The translations under genes were made by a program, and so were the position numbers. A stretch of DNA of 64,000 nt from Siphonodentalium dalli (lineage: Eukaryota; Mollusca; Scaphopoda; Gadilida; Siphonodentaliidae): assembly GCA_032622095.1 (NCBI GenBank), contig CP136061.1:12231287-12295286 (forward strand), in the 5' to 3' direction. The notes under the pieces were generated by a model. The model made no database searches. It was not told where the DNA came from and worked only from the letters and a program-made list of their open reading frames with translations. This document shows positions 15,101-29,700 of the stretch, piece by piece; positions within the stretch are counted from its first letter, which is position 1; each line of letters opens with the position of its first letter.

Positions 15101-18100
15101 ACGGGATATAAGAGTCTTATTGTGATGTTATGAGGAGTCTATACACGGGAGATAAGAGTCTTATTGTGATGTTATGAGGAGTCCATACACGGGAGATAAG
15201 AGTCTTATTGTGATGTTATGAGGAGTCTATACACGGGAGATAAGAGTCTTATTGTGATGTTATGAGGAGTCTATACACGGGAGATAAGAGTCTTATTGTG
15301 ATGTTATGAGGAGTCCATACACGGGAGATAAGAGTCTTATTGTGATGTTATGAGGAGTCCATACACGGGAGATAAGAGTCTTATTGTGATGTTATGAGGA
15401 GTCCATACACGGGAGATAAGAGTCTTATTGTGATGTTATGAGGAGTCTATACACGGGAGATAAGAGTCTTATTGTGATGTTATGAGGAGTCCATACACGG
15501 GAGATAAGAGTCTTATTGTGATGTTATGAGGAGTCCATACACGGGAGATAAGAGTCTTATTGTGATGTTATGAGGAGTCCATACACGGGAGATAAGAGTC
15601 TTATTGTGATGTTATGAGGAGTCTATACACGGGAGATAAGAGTCTTATTGTGATGTTATGAGGAGTCCATACACGGGAGATAAGAGTCTTATTGTGATGT
15701 TATGAGGAGTCCATACGCGGGAGATAAGAGTCTTATTGTGATGTTATGAGGAGTCTATACACGGGAGATAAGAGTCTTATTGTGATGTTATGAGGAGTCT
15801 ATACACGGGAGATAAGAGTCTTATTGTGATGTTATGAGGAGTCTATACACGGGAGATAAGAGTCTTATTGTGATGTTATGAGGAGTCCATACACGGGAGA
15901 TAAGAGTCTTATTGTGATGTTATGAGGAGTCCATACACGGGAGATAAGAGTCTTATTGTGATGTTATGAGGAGTCTATACACGGGAGATAAGAGTCTTAT
16001 TGTGATGTTATGAGGAGTCCATACACGGGAGATAAGAGTCTTATTGTGATGTTATGAGGAGTCCATACACGGGAGATAAGAATCTTATTGTGATGTTATG
16101 AGGAGTCCATACACGGGAGATAAGAGTCTTATTGTGATGTTATGAGGAGTCTATACACGGGAGATAAGAGTCTTATTGTGATGTTATGAGGAGTCTATAC
16201 ACGGGAGATAAGAGTCTTATTGTGATGTTATGAGGAGTCTATACACGGGAGATAAGAGTCTTATTGTGATGTTATGAGGAGTCCATACACGGGAGATAAG
16301 AGTCTTATTGTGATGTTATGAGGAGTCCATACACGGGAGATAAGAGTCTTATTGTGATGTTATGAGGAGTCTATACACGGGAGATAAGAGTCTTATTGTG
16401 ATGTTATGAGGAGTCCATACACGGGAGATAAGAGTCTTATTGTGATGTTATGAGGAGTCCATACACGGGAGATAAGAGTCTTATTGTGATGTTATGAGGA
16501 GTCCATACACGGGAGATAAGAGTCTTATTGTGATGTTATGAGGAGTCTATACACGGGAGATAAGAGTCTTATTGTGATGTTATGAGGAGTCTATACACGG
16601 GAGATAAGAGTCTTATTGTGATGTTATGAGGAGTCCATACACGGGAGATAAGAGTCTTATTGTGATGTTATGAGGAGTCTATACACGGGAGATAAGAGTC
16701 TTATTGTGATGTTATGCGGAGTCTATACACGGGAGATAAGAGTCTTATTGTGATGTTATGAGGAGTCCATACACGGGAGATAAGAGTCTTATTGTGATGT
16801 TATGAGGAGTTCATACACGGGAGATAAGAGTCTTATTGTGATGTTATGAGGAGTCCATACACGGGAGATAAGAGTCTTATTGTGATGTTATGAGGAGTCC
16901 ATACACGGGAGATAAGAGTCTTAGTGTGATGTTATGAGGAGTCTATACACGGGATATAAGAGTCTTATTGTGATGTTATGAGGAGTCTATACACGGGAGA
17001 TAAGAGTCTTATTGTGATGTTATGAGGAGTCCATACACGGGAGATAAGAGTCTTATTGTGATGTTATGAGGAGTCTATACACGGGAGATAAGAGTCTTAT
17101 TGTGATGTTATGAGGAGTCTATACACGGGAGATAAGAGTCTTATTGTGATGTTATGAGGAGTCCATACACGGGAGATAAGAGTCTTATTGTGATGTTATG
17201 AGGAGTCCATACACGGGAGATAAGAGTCTTATTGTGATGTTATGAGGAGTCCATACACGGGAGATAAGAGTCTTATTGTGATGTTATGAGGAGTCTATAC
17301 ACGGGAGATAAGAGTCTTATTGTGATGTTATGAGGAGTCCATACACGGGAGATAAGAGTCTTATTGTGATGTTATGAGGAGTCCATACACGGGAGATAAG
17401 AGTCTTATTGTGATGTTATGAGGAGTCCATACACGGGAGATAAGAGTCTTATTGTGATGTTATGAGGAGTCTATACACGGGAGATAAGAGTCTTATTGTG
17501 ATGTTATGAGGAGTCCATACACGGGAGATAAGAGTCTTATTGTGATGTTATGAGGAGTCCATACGCGGGAGATAAGAGTCTTATTGTGATGTTATGAGGA
17601 GTCTATACACGGGAGATAAGAGTCTTATTGTGATGTTATGAGGAGTCTATACACGGGAGATAAGAGTCTTATTGTGATGTTATGAGGAGTCTATACACGG
17701 GAGATAAGAGTCTTATTGTGATGTTATGAGGAGTCCATACACGGGAGATAAGAGTCTTATTGTGATGTTATGAGGAGTCCATACACGGGAGATAAGAGTC
17801 TTATTGTGATGTTATGAGGAGTCTATACACGGGAGATAAGAGTCTTATTGTGATGTTATGAGGAGTCCATACACGGGAGATAAGAGTCTTATTGTGATGT
17901 TATGAGGAGTCCATACACGGGAGATAAGAATCTTATTGTGATGTTATGAGGAGTCCATACACGGGAGATAAGAGTCTTATTGTGATGTTATGAGGAGTCT
18001 ATACACGGGAGATAAGAGTCTTATTGTGATGTTATGAGGAGTCTATACACGGGAGATAAGAGTCTTATTGTGATGTTATGAGGAGTCTATACACGGGAGA

Positions 18101-19193
18101 TAAGAGTCTTATTGTGATGTTATGAGGAGTCCATACACGGGAGATAAGAGTCTTATTGTGATGTTATGAGGAGTCCATACACGGGAGATAAGAGTCTTAT
18201 TGTGATGTTATGAGGAGTCTATACACGGGAGATAAGAGTCTTATTGTGATGTTATGAGGAGTCCATACACGGGAGATAAGAGTCTTATTGTGATGTTATG
18301 AGGAGTCCATACACGGGAGATAAGAGTCTTATTGTGATGTTATGAGGAGTCCATACACGGGAGATAAGAGTCTTATTGTGATGTTATGAGGAGTCTATAC
18401 ACGGGAGATAAGAGTCTTATTGTGATGTTATGAGGAGTCTATACACGGGAGATAAGAGTCTTATTGTGATGTTATGAGGAGTCCATACACGGGAGATAAG
18501 AGTCTTATTGTGATGTTATGAGGAGTCTATACACGGGAGATAAGAGTCTTATTGTGATGTTATGCGGAGTCTATACACGGGAGATAAGAGTCTTATTGTG
18601 ATGTTATGAGGAGTCCATACACGGGAGATAAGAGTCTTATTGTGATGTTATGAGGAGTTCATACACGGGAGATAAGAGTCTTATTGTGATGTTATGAGGA
18701 GTCCATACACGGGAGATAAGAGTCTTATTGTGATGTTATGAGGAGTCTATACACGGGAGATAAGAGTCTTATTGTGATGTTTTGAGGAGTCCATACACGG
18801 GAGATAAGAGTCTTATTGTGATGTTATGAGGAGTCCATACACGGGAGATAAGCGTCTTATTGTGATGTTATGAGGAGTCTATACAAGGGAGATAAGAGTC
18901 TTATTGTGATGTTATGAGGAGTCTATACACGGGAGATAAGAGTCTTATTGTGATGTTATGAGGAGTCCATACACGGGAGATAAGAGTCTTATTGTGATGT
19001 TATGAGGAGTCCATACACGGGAGATAAGAGTCTTATTGTGATGTTATGAGGAGTCCATACACGGGAGATAAGAGTCTTATTGTGATGTTATGAGGAGTCT
19101 ATACACGGGAGATAAGAGTCTTATTGTGATGTTATGAGGAGTCCATACACGGGAGATAAGAGTCTTATTGTGATGTTATGAGGAGTCCATACG
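12161..19193. repeat. Older higher-order blocks at 64- and 106-unit spacing
   Basis: Rare unit variants recur with fixed offsets. At 4664 bp (106 units): ttag 12257/16921, gggatataag 12291/16955, gcggg 12901/17565, gaatctt 13266/17930, cggagtc 13901/18565, ttcatac 13994/18658, agcgtc 14187/18851, acaaggg 14221/18885 and gcggg 14529/19193. At 2816 bp (64 units): gttacgagg 11915/14731, taatag 12161/14977, ttag 12257/15073 and gggatata 12291/15107. The marks fall in collinear runs, so these are block duplications and not recurrent mutations. Confidence 0.85.
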
Positions 19194-22100
19194 CGGGAGA
19201 TAAGAGTCTTATTGTGATGTTATGAGGAGTCCATACACGGGAGATAAGAGTCTTATTGTGATGTTATGAGGAGTCTATACACGGGAGATAAGAGTCTTAT
19301 TGTGATGTTATGAGGAGTCTATACACGGGAGATAAGAGTCTTATTGTGATGTTATGAGGAGTCTATACACGGGAGATAAGAGTCTTATTGTGATGTTATG
19401 AGGAGTCCATACACGGGAGATAAGAGTCTTATTGTGATGTTATGAGGAGTCCATACACGGGAGATAAGAGTCTTATTGTGATGTTATGAGGAGTCTATAC
19501 ACGGGAGATAAGAGTCTTATTGTGATGTTATGAGGAGTCCATACACGGGAGATAAGAGTCTTATTGTGATGTTATGAGGAGTCCATACACGGGAGATAAG
19601 AGTCTTATTGTGATGTTATGAGGAGTCCATACACGGGAGATGAGAGTCTTATTGTGATGTTATGAGGAGTCTATACACGGGAGATAAGAGTCTTATTGTG
19701 ATGTTATGAGGAGTCTATACACGGGAGATAAGAGTCTTATTGTGATGTTATGAGGAGTCCATACACGGGAGATAAGAGTCTTATTGTGATGTTATGAGGA
19801 GTCCATACACGGGAGATAAGAGTCTTATTGTGATGTTATGAGGAGTCCATACACGGGAGATAAGAGTCTTATTGTGATGTTATGAGGAGTCTATACACGG
19901 GAGATAAGAGTCTTATTGTGATGTTATGAGGAGTCTATACACGGGAGATAAGAGTCTTATTGTGATGTTATGAGGAGTCCATACACGGGAGATAAGAGTC
20001 TTATTGTGATGTTATGAGGAGTCCATACACGGGAGATAAGAGTCTTATTGTGATGTTATGAGGAGTCCATACACGGGAGATAAGAGTCTTATTGTGATGT
20101 TATGAGGAGTCTATACACGGGAGATAAGAGTCTTATTGTGATGTTATGAGGAGTCTATACACGGGAGATAAGAGTCTTATTGTGATGTTATGAGGAGTCC
20201 ATACACGGGAGATAAGAGTCTTATTGTGATGTTATGAGGAGTCTATACACGGGAGATAAGAGTCTTATTGTGATGTTATGAGGAGTCTATACACGGGAGA
20301 TAAGAGTCTTATTGTGATGTTATGAGGAGTCCATACACGGGAGATAAGAGTCTTATTGTGATGTTATGAGGAGTCCATACACGGGAGATAAGAGTCTTAT
20401 TGTGATGTTATGAGGAGTCCATACACGGGAGATAAGAGTCTTATTGTGATGTTATGAGGAGTCTATACACGGGAGATAAGAGTCTTATTGTGATGTTATG
20501 AGGAGTCCATACACGGGATATAAGAGTCGTATTGTGATGTTATGAGGAGTCCATACACGGGAGATAAGAGTCTTATTGTGATGTTATGAGGAGTCCATAC
20601 ACGGGAGATAAGAGTCTTATTGTGATGTTATGAGGAGTCTATACACGGGAGATAAGAGTCTTATTGTGATGTTATGAGGAGTCCATACACGGGAGATAAG
20701 AGTCTTATTGTGATGTTATGAGGAGTCCATACGCGGGAGATAAGAGTCTTATTGTGATGTTATGAGGAGTCCATACACGGGAGATAAGAGTCTTATTGTG
20801 ATGTTATGAGGAGTCTATACACGGGAGATACGAGTCTTATTGTGATGTTATGAGGAGTCTATACACGGGAGATAAGAGTCTTATTGTGATGTTATGAGGA
20901 GTCTATACACGGGAGATAAGAGTCTTATTGTGATGTTATGAGGAGTCCATACACGGGAGATAAGAGTCTTATTGTGATGTTATGAGGAGTCCATACACGG
21001 GAGATAAGAGTCTTATTGTGATGTTATGAGGAGTCTATACACGGGAGATAAGAGTCTTATTGTGATGTTATGAGGAGTCCATACACGGGAGATAAGAGTC
21101 TTATTGTGATGTTATGAGGAGTCCATACACGGGAGATAAGAGTCTTATTGTGATGTTATGAGGAGTCCATACACGGGAGATAAGAGTCTTATTGTGATGT
21201 TATGAGGAGTCTATACACGGGAGATAAGAGCCTTATTGTGATGTTATGAGGAGTCTATACACGGGAGATAAGAGTCTTATTGTGATGTTATGAGGAGTCC
21301 ATACACGGGAGATAAGAGTCTTATTGTGATGTTATGAGGAGTCTATACACGGGAGATAAGAGTCTTATTGTGATGTTATGCGGAGTCTATACACGGGAGA
21401 TAAGAGTCTTATTGTGATGTTATGAGGAGTCCATACACGGGAGATAAGAGTCTTATTGTGATGTTATGAGGAGTCTATACACGGGAGATAAGAGTCTTAT
21501 TGTGATGTTATGAGGAGTCCATACACGGGAGATAAGAGTCTTATTGTGATGTTATGAGGAGTCCATACACGGGAGATAAGAGTCTTATTGTGATGTTATG
21601 AGGAGTCCATACGCGGGAGATAAGAGTCTTATTGTGATGTTATGAGGAGTCTATACACGGGAGATAAGAGTCTTATTGTGATGTTATGAGGAGTCTATAC
21701 ACGGGAGATAAGAGTCTTATTGTGATGTTATGAGGAGTCTATACACGGGAGATAAGAGTCTTATTGTGATGTTATGAGGAGTCCATACACGGGAGATAAG
21801 AGTCTTATTGTGATGTTATGAGGAGTCCATACACGGGAGATAAGAGTCTTATTGTGATGTTATGAGGAGTCTATACACGGGAGATAAGAGTCTTATTGTG
21901 ATGTTATGAGGAGTCCATACACGGGAGATAAGAGTCTTATTGTGATGTTATGAGGAGTCCATACACGGGAGATAAGAGTCTTATTGTGATGTTATGAGGA
22001 GTCCATACACGGGAGATAAGAGTCTTATTGTGATGTTATGAGGAGTCTATACACGGGAGATAAGAGTCTTATTGTGATGTTATGAGGAGTCCATACACGG

Positions 22101-23736
22101 GAGATAAGAGTCTTATTGTGATGTTATGAGGAGTCCATACACGGGAGATAAGAGTCTTATTGTGATGTTATGAGGAGTCCATACACGGGAGATAAGAGTC
22201 TTATTGTGATGTTATGAGGAGTCTATACACGGGAGATAAGAGTCTTATTGTGATGGTATGAGGAGTCCATACACGGGAGATAAGAGTCTTATTGTGATGT
22301 TATGAGGAGTTCATACACGGGAGATAAGAGTCTTATTGTGATGTTATGAGGAGTCCATACACGGGAGATAAGAGTCTTATTGTGATGTTATGAGGAGTCC
22401 ATACACGGGAGATAAGAGTCTTATTGTGATGTTATGAGGAGTCCATACACGGGAGATAAGAGTCTTATTGTGATGTTATGAGGAGTCCATACACGGGAGA
22501 TAAGAGTCTTATTGTGATGTTATGAGGAGTCTATACACGGGAGATAATAGTCTTATTGTGATGTTATGAGGAGTCCATACACGGGAGATAAGATTCTTAT
22601 TGTGATGTTATGAGGAGTCTATACACGGGAGATAAGAGTCTTATTGTGATGTTATGAGGAGTCCATACACGGGAGATAAGAGTCTTATTGTGATGTTATG
22701 AGGAGTCCATACACGGGAGATAAGAGTCTTATTGTGATGTTATGAGGAGTCTATACACGGGAGATAAGAGTCTTATTGTGATGTTATGAGGAGTCTATAC
22801 ACGGGAGATAAGAGTCTTATTGTGATGTTATGAGGAGTCCATACACGGGAGATAAGAGTCTTATTGTGATGTTATGAGGAGTCCATACACGGGAGATAAG
22901 AGTCTTATTGTGATGTTATGAGGAGTCCATACACGGGAGATAAGAGTCTTATTGTGATGTTATGAGGAGTCTATACACGGGAGATAAGAGTCTTATTGTG
23001 ATGTTATGAGGAGTCTATACACGGGAGATAAGAGTCTTATTGTGATGTTATGAGGAGTCCATACACGGGAGATAAGAGTCTTATTGTGATGTTATGAGGA
23101 GTCTATACACGGGAGATAAGAGTCTTATTGTGATGTTATGAGGAGTCTATACACGGGAGATAAGAGTCTTATTGTGATGTTATGAGGAGTCCATACACGG
23201 GAGATAAGAGTCTTATTGTGATGTTATGAGGAGTCCATACACGGGAGATAAGAGTCTTATTGTGATGTTATGAGGAGTCCATACACGGGAGATAAGAGTC
23301 TTATTGTGATGTTATGAGGAGTCTATACACGGGAGATAAGAGTCTTATTGTGATGTTATGAGGAGTCCATACACGGGAGATAAGAGTCTTATTGTGATGT
23401 TATGAGGAGTCCATACACGGGAGATAAGAGTCTTATTGTGATGTTATGAGGAGTCCATACACGGGAGATAAGAGTCTTATTGTGATGTTATGAGGAGTCT
23501 ATACACGGGAGATAAGAGTCTTATTGTGATGTTATGAGGAGTCCATACACGGGAGATAAGAGTCTTATTGTGATGTTATGAGGAGTCCATACGCGGGAGA
23601 TAAGAGTCTTATTGTGATGTTATGAGGAGTCCATACACGGGAGATAAGAGTCTTATTGTGATGTTATGAGGCGTCTATACACGGGAGATAAGAGTCTTAT
23701 TGTGATGTTATGAGGAGTCTATACACGGGAGATAAG

Positions 23737-26700
23737 AGTCTTATTGTGATGTTATGAGGAGTCTATACACGGGAGATAAGAGTCTTATTGTGATGTTATG
23801 AGGAGTCCATACACGGGAGATAAGAGTCTTATTGTGATGTTATGAGGAGTCCATACACGGGAGATAAGAGTCTTATTGTGATGTTATGAGGAGTCTATAC
23901 ACGGGAGATAAGAGTCTTATTGTGATGTTATGAGGAGTCCATACACGGGAGATAATAGTCTTATTGTGATGTTATGAGGAGTCCATACACGGGAGATAAG
24001 AGTCTTATTGTGATGTTATGAGGAGTCCATACACGGGAGATAAGAGTCTTATTGTGATGTTATGAGGAGTCTATACACGGGAGATAAGAGTCTTATTGTG
24101 ATGTTATGAGGAGTCTATACACGGGAGATAAGAGTCTTATTGTGATGTTATGAGGAGTCCATACACGGGAGATAAGAGTCTTATTGTGATGTTATGAGGA
24201 GTCTATACACGGGAGATAAGAGTCTTATTGTGATGTTATGAGGAGTCTATACACGGGAGATAAGAGTCTTATTGTGATGTTATGAGGAGTCCATACACGG
24301 GAGATAAGAGTCTTATTGTGATGTTATGAGGAGTCCATACACGGGAGATAAGAGTCTTATTGTGATGTTATGAGGAGTCCATACACGGGAGATAAGAGTC
24401 TTATTGTGATGTTATGAGGAGTCTATACACGGGAGATAAGAGTCTTATTGTGATGTTATGAGGAGTCCATACACGGGAGATAAGAGTCTTATTGTGATGT
24501 TATGAGGAGTCCATACACGGGAGATAAGAGTCTTATTGTGATGTTATGAGGAGTCCATACACGGGAGATAAGAGTCTTATTGTGATGTTATGAGGAGTCT
24601 ATACACGGGAGATAAGAGTCTTATTGTGATGTTATGAGGAGTCCATACACGGGAGATAAGAGTCTTATTGTGATGTTATGAGGAGTCCATACGCGGGAGA
24701 TAAGAGTCTTATTGTGATGTTATGAGGAGTCTATACACGGGAGATAAGAGTCTTATTGTGATGTTATGAGGAGTCTATACACGGGAGATAAGAGTCTTAT
24801 TGTGATGTTATGAGGAGTCTATACACGGGAGATAAGAGTCTTATTGTGATGTTATGAGGAGTCCATACACGGGAGATAAGAGTCTTATTGTGATGTTATG
24901 AGGAGTCCATACACGGGAGATAAGAGTCTTATTGTGATGTTATGAGGAGTCTATACACGGGAGATAAGAGTCTTATTGTGATGTTATGAGGAGTCCATAC
25001 ACGGGAGATAAGAGTCTTATTGTGATGTTATGAGGAGTCCATACACGGGAGATAAGAGTCTTATTGTGATGTTATGAGGAGTCCATACACGGGAGATAAG
25101 AGTCTTATTGTGATGTTATGAGGAGTCTATACACGGGAGATAAGAGTCTTATTGTGATGTTATGAGGAGTCCATACACGGGAGATAAGAGTCTTATTGTG
25201 ATGTTATGAGGAGTCCATACACGGGAGATAAGAGTCTTATTGTGATGTTATGAGGAGTCCATACACGGGAGATAAGAGTCTTATTGTGATGTTATGAGGA
25301 GTCTATACACGGGAGATAAGAGTCTTATTGTGATGGTATGAGGAGTCCATACACGGGAGATAAGAGTCTTATTGTGATGTTATGAGGAGTTCATACACGG
25401 GAGATAAGAGTCTTATTGTGATGTTATGAGGAGTCCATACACGGGAGATAAGAGTCTTATTGTGATGTTATGAGGAGTCCATACACGGGAGATAAGAGTC
25501 TTATTGTGATGTTATGAGGAGTCCATACACGGGAGATAAGAGTCTTATTGTGATGTTATGAGGAGTCTATACACGGGAGATAATAGTCTTATTGTGATGT
25601 TATGAGGAGTCTATACACGGGAGATAAGAGTCTTATTGTGATGTTATGAGGAGTCCATACACGGGAGATAAGATTCTTATTGTGATGTTATGAGGAGTCT
25701 ATACACGGGAGATAAGAGTCTTATTGTGATGTTATGAGGAGTCTATACACGGGAGATAAGAGTCTTATTGTGATGTTATGAGGAGTCCATACACGGGAGA
25801 TAAGAGTCTTATTGTGATGTTATGAGGAGTCCATACACGGGAGATAAGAGTCTTATTGTGATGTTATGAGGAGTCCATACACGGGAGATAAGAGTCTTAT
25901 TGTGATGTTATGAGGAGTCTATACACGGGAGATAAGAGTCTTATTGTGATGTTATGAGGAGTCCATACACGGGAGATAAGAGTCTTATTGTGATGTTATG
26001 AGGAGTCCATACACGGGAGATAAGAGTCTTATTGTGATGTTATGAGGAGTCCATACACGGGAGATAAGAGTCTTATTGTGATGTTATGAGGAGTCCATAC
26101 ACGGGAGATAAGAGTCTTATTGTGATGTTATGAGGAGTCCATACACGGGAGATAAGAGTCTTATTGTGATGTTATGAGGAGTCTATACACGGGAGATAAG
26201 AGTCTTATTGTGATGTTATGAGGAGTCCATACACGGGAGATAAGAGTCTTATTGTGATGTTATGAGGAGTCCATACGCGGGAGATAAGAGTCTTATTGTG
26301 ATGTTATGAGGAGTCTATACACGGGAGATAAGAGTCTTATTGTGATGTTATGAGGAGTCTATACACGGGAGATAAGAGTCTTATTGTGATGTTATGAGGA
26401 GTCCATACACGGGAGATAAGAGTCTTATTGTGATGTTATGAGGAGTCCATACACGGGAGATAAGAGTCTTATTGTGATGTTATGAGGAGTCCATACACGG
26501 GAGATAAGAGTCTTATTGTGATGTTATGAGGAGTCTATACACGGGAGATAAGAGTCTTATTGTGATGTTATGAGGAGTCCATACACGGGAGATAAGAGTC
26601 TTATTGTGATGTTATGAGGAGTCCATACACGGGAGATAAGAGTCTTATTGTGATGTTATGAGGAGTCCATACACGGGAGATAAGAGTCTTATTGTGATGT

Positions 26701-29700
26701 TATGAGGAGTCTATACACGGGAGATAAGAGTCTTATTGTGATGTTATGAGGAGTCCATACACGGGAGATAAGAGTCTTATTGTGATGTTATGAGGAGTCC
26801 ATACGCGGGAGATAAGAGTCTTATTGTGATGTTATGAGGAGTCTATACACGGGAGATAAGAGTCTTATTGTGATGTTATGAGGAGTCTATACACGGGAGA
26901 TAAGAGTCTTATTGTGATGTTATGAGGAGTCTATACACGGGAGATAAGAGTCTTATTGTGATGTTATGAGGAGTCCATACACGGGAGATAAGAGTCTTAT
27001 TGTGATGTTATGAGGAGTCCATACACGGGAGATAAGAGTCTTATTGTGATGTTATGAGGAGTCTATACACGGGAGATAAGAGTCTTCTTGTGATGTTATG
27101 AGGAGTCCATACACGGGAGATAAGAGTCTTATTGTGATGTTATGAGGAGTCCATACACGGGAGATAAGAGTCTTATTGTGATGTTATGAGGAGTCCATAC
27201 ACGGGAGATAAGAGTCTTATTGTGATGTTATGAGGAGTCTATACACGGGAGATAAGAGTCTTATTGTGATGTTATGAGGAGTCCATACACGGGAGATAAG
27301 AGTCTTATTGTGATGTTATGAGGAGTCCATACACGGGAGATAAGAGTCTTATTGTGATGTTATGAGGAGTCCATACACGGGAGATAAGAGTCTTATTGTG
27401 ATGTTATGAGGAGTCTATACACGGGAGATAAGAGTCTTATTGTGATGGTATGAGGAGTCCATACACGGGAGATAAGAGTCTTATTGTGATGTTATGAGGA
27501 GTTCATACACGGGAGATAAGAGACTTATTGTGATGTTATGAGGAGTCCATACACGGGAGATAAGAGTCTTATTGTGATGTTATGAGGAGTCCATACACGG
27601 GAGATAAGAGTCTTATTGTGATGTTATGAGGAGTCCATACACGGGAGATAAGAGTCTTATTGTGATGTTATGAGGAGTCTATACACGGGAGATAATAGTC
27701 TTATTGTGATGTTATGAGGAGTCTATACACGGGAGATAAGAGTCTTATTGTGATGTTATGAGGAGTCCATACACGGGAGATAAGAGTCTTATTGTGATGT
27801 TATGAGGAGTCCATACACGGGAGATAAGAGTCTTATTGTGATGTTATGAGGAGTCTATACACGGGAGATAAGAGTCTTATTGTGATGTTATGAGGAGTCC
27901 ATACACGGGAGATAATAGTCTTATTGTGATGTTATGAGGAGTCCATACACGGGAGATAAGAGTCTTATTGTGATGTTATGAGGAGTCCATACACGGGAGA
28001 TAAGAGTCTTATTGTGATGTTATGAGGAGTCTATACACGGGAGATAAGAGTCTTATTGTGATGTTATGAGGAGTCTATACACGGGAGATAAGAGTCTTAT
28101 TGTGATGTTATGAGGAGTCCATACACGGGAGATAAGAGTCTTATTGTGATGTTATGAGGAGTCTATACACGGGAGATAAGAGTCTTATTGTGATGTTATG
28201 AGGAGTCTATACACGGGAGATAAGAGTCTTATTGTGATGTTATGAGGAGTCCATACACGGGAGATAAGAGTCTTATTGTGATGTTATGAGGAGTCCATAC
28301 ACGGGAGATAAGAGTCTTATTGTGATGTTATGAGGAGTCCATACACGGGAGATAAGAGTCTTATTGTGATGTTATGAGGAGTCTATACACGGGAGATAAG
28401 AGTCTTATTGTGATGTTATGAGGAGTCCATACACGGGAGATAAGAGTCTTATTGTGATGTTATGAGGAGTCCATACACGGGAGATAAGAGTCTTATTGTG
28501 ATGTTATGAGGAGTCCATACACGGGAGATAAGAGTCTTATTGTGATGTTATGAGGAGTCTATACACGGGAGATAAGAGTCTTATTGTGATGTTATGAGGA
28601 GTCCATACACGGGAGATAAGAGTCTTATTGTGATGTTATGAGGAGTCCATACGCGGGAGATAAGAGTCTTATTGTGATGTTATGAGGAGTCTATACACGG
28701 GAGATAAGAGTCTTATTGTGATGTTATGAGGAGTCTATACACGGGAGATAAGAGTCTTATTGTGATGTTATGAGGAGTCTATACACGGGAGATAAGAGTC
28801 TTATTGTGATGTTATGAGGAGTCCATACACGGGAGATAAGAGTCTTATTGTGATGTTATGAGGAGTCCATACACGGGAGATAAGAGTCTTATTGTGATGT
28901 TATGAGGAGTCTATACACGGGAGATAAGAGTCTTATTGTGATGTTATGAGGAGTCCATACACGGGAGATAAGAGTCTTATTGTGATGTTATGGGGAGTCC
29001 ATACACGGGAGATAAGAGTCTTATTGTGATGTTATGAGGAGTCCATACACGGGAGATAAGAGTCTTATTGTGATGTTATGAGGAGTCTATACACGGGAGA
29101 TAAGAGTCTTATTGTGATGTTATGAGGAGTCCATACACGGGAGATAAGAGTCTTATTGTGATGTTATGAGGAGTCCATACACGGGAGATAAGAGTCTTAT
29201 TGTGATGTTATGAGGAGTCCATACACGGGAGATAAGAGTCTTATTGTGATGTTATGAGGAGTCTATACACGGGAGATAAGAGTCTTATTGTGATGGTATG
29301 AGGAGTCCATACACGGGAGATAAGAGTCTTATTGTGATGTTATGAGGAGTTCATACACGGGAGATAAGAGTCTTATTGTGATGTTATGAGGAGTCCATAC
29401 ACGGGAGATAAGAGTCTTATTGTGATGTTATGAGGAGTCCATACACGGGAGATAAGAGTCTTATTGTGATGTTATGAGGAGTCCATACACGGGAGATAAG
29501 AGTCTTATTGTGATGTTATGAGGAGTCTATACACGGGAGATAATAGTCTTATTGTGATGTTATGAGGAGTCTATACACGGGAGATAAGAGTCTTATTGTG
29601 ATGTTATGAGGAGTCCATACACGGGAGATAAGATTCTTATTGTGATGTTATGAGGAGTCTATACACGGGAGATAAGAGTCTTATTGTGATGTTATGAGGA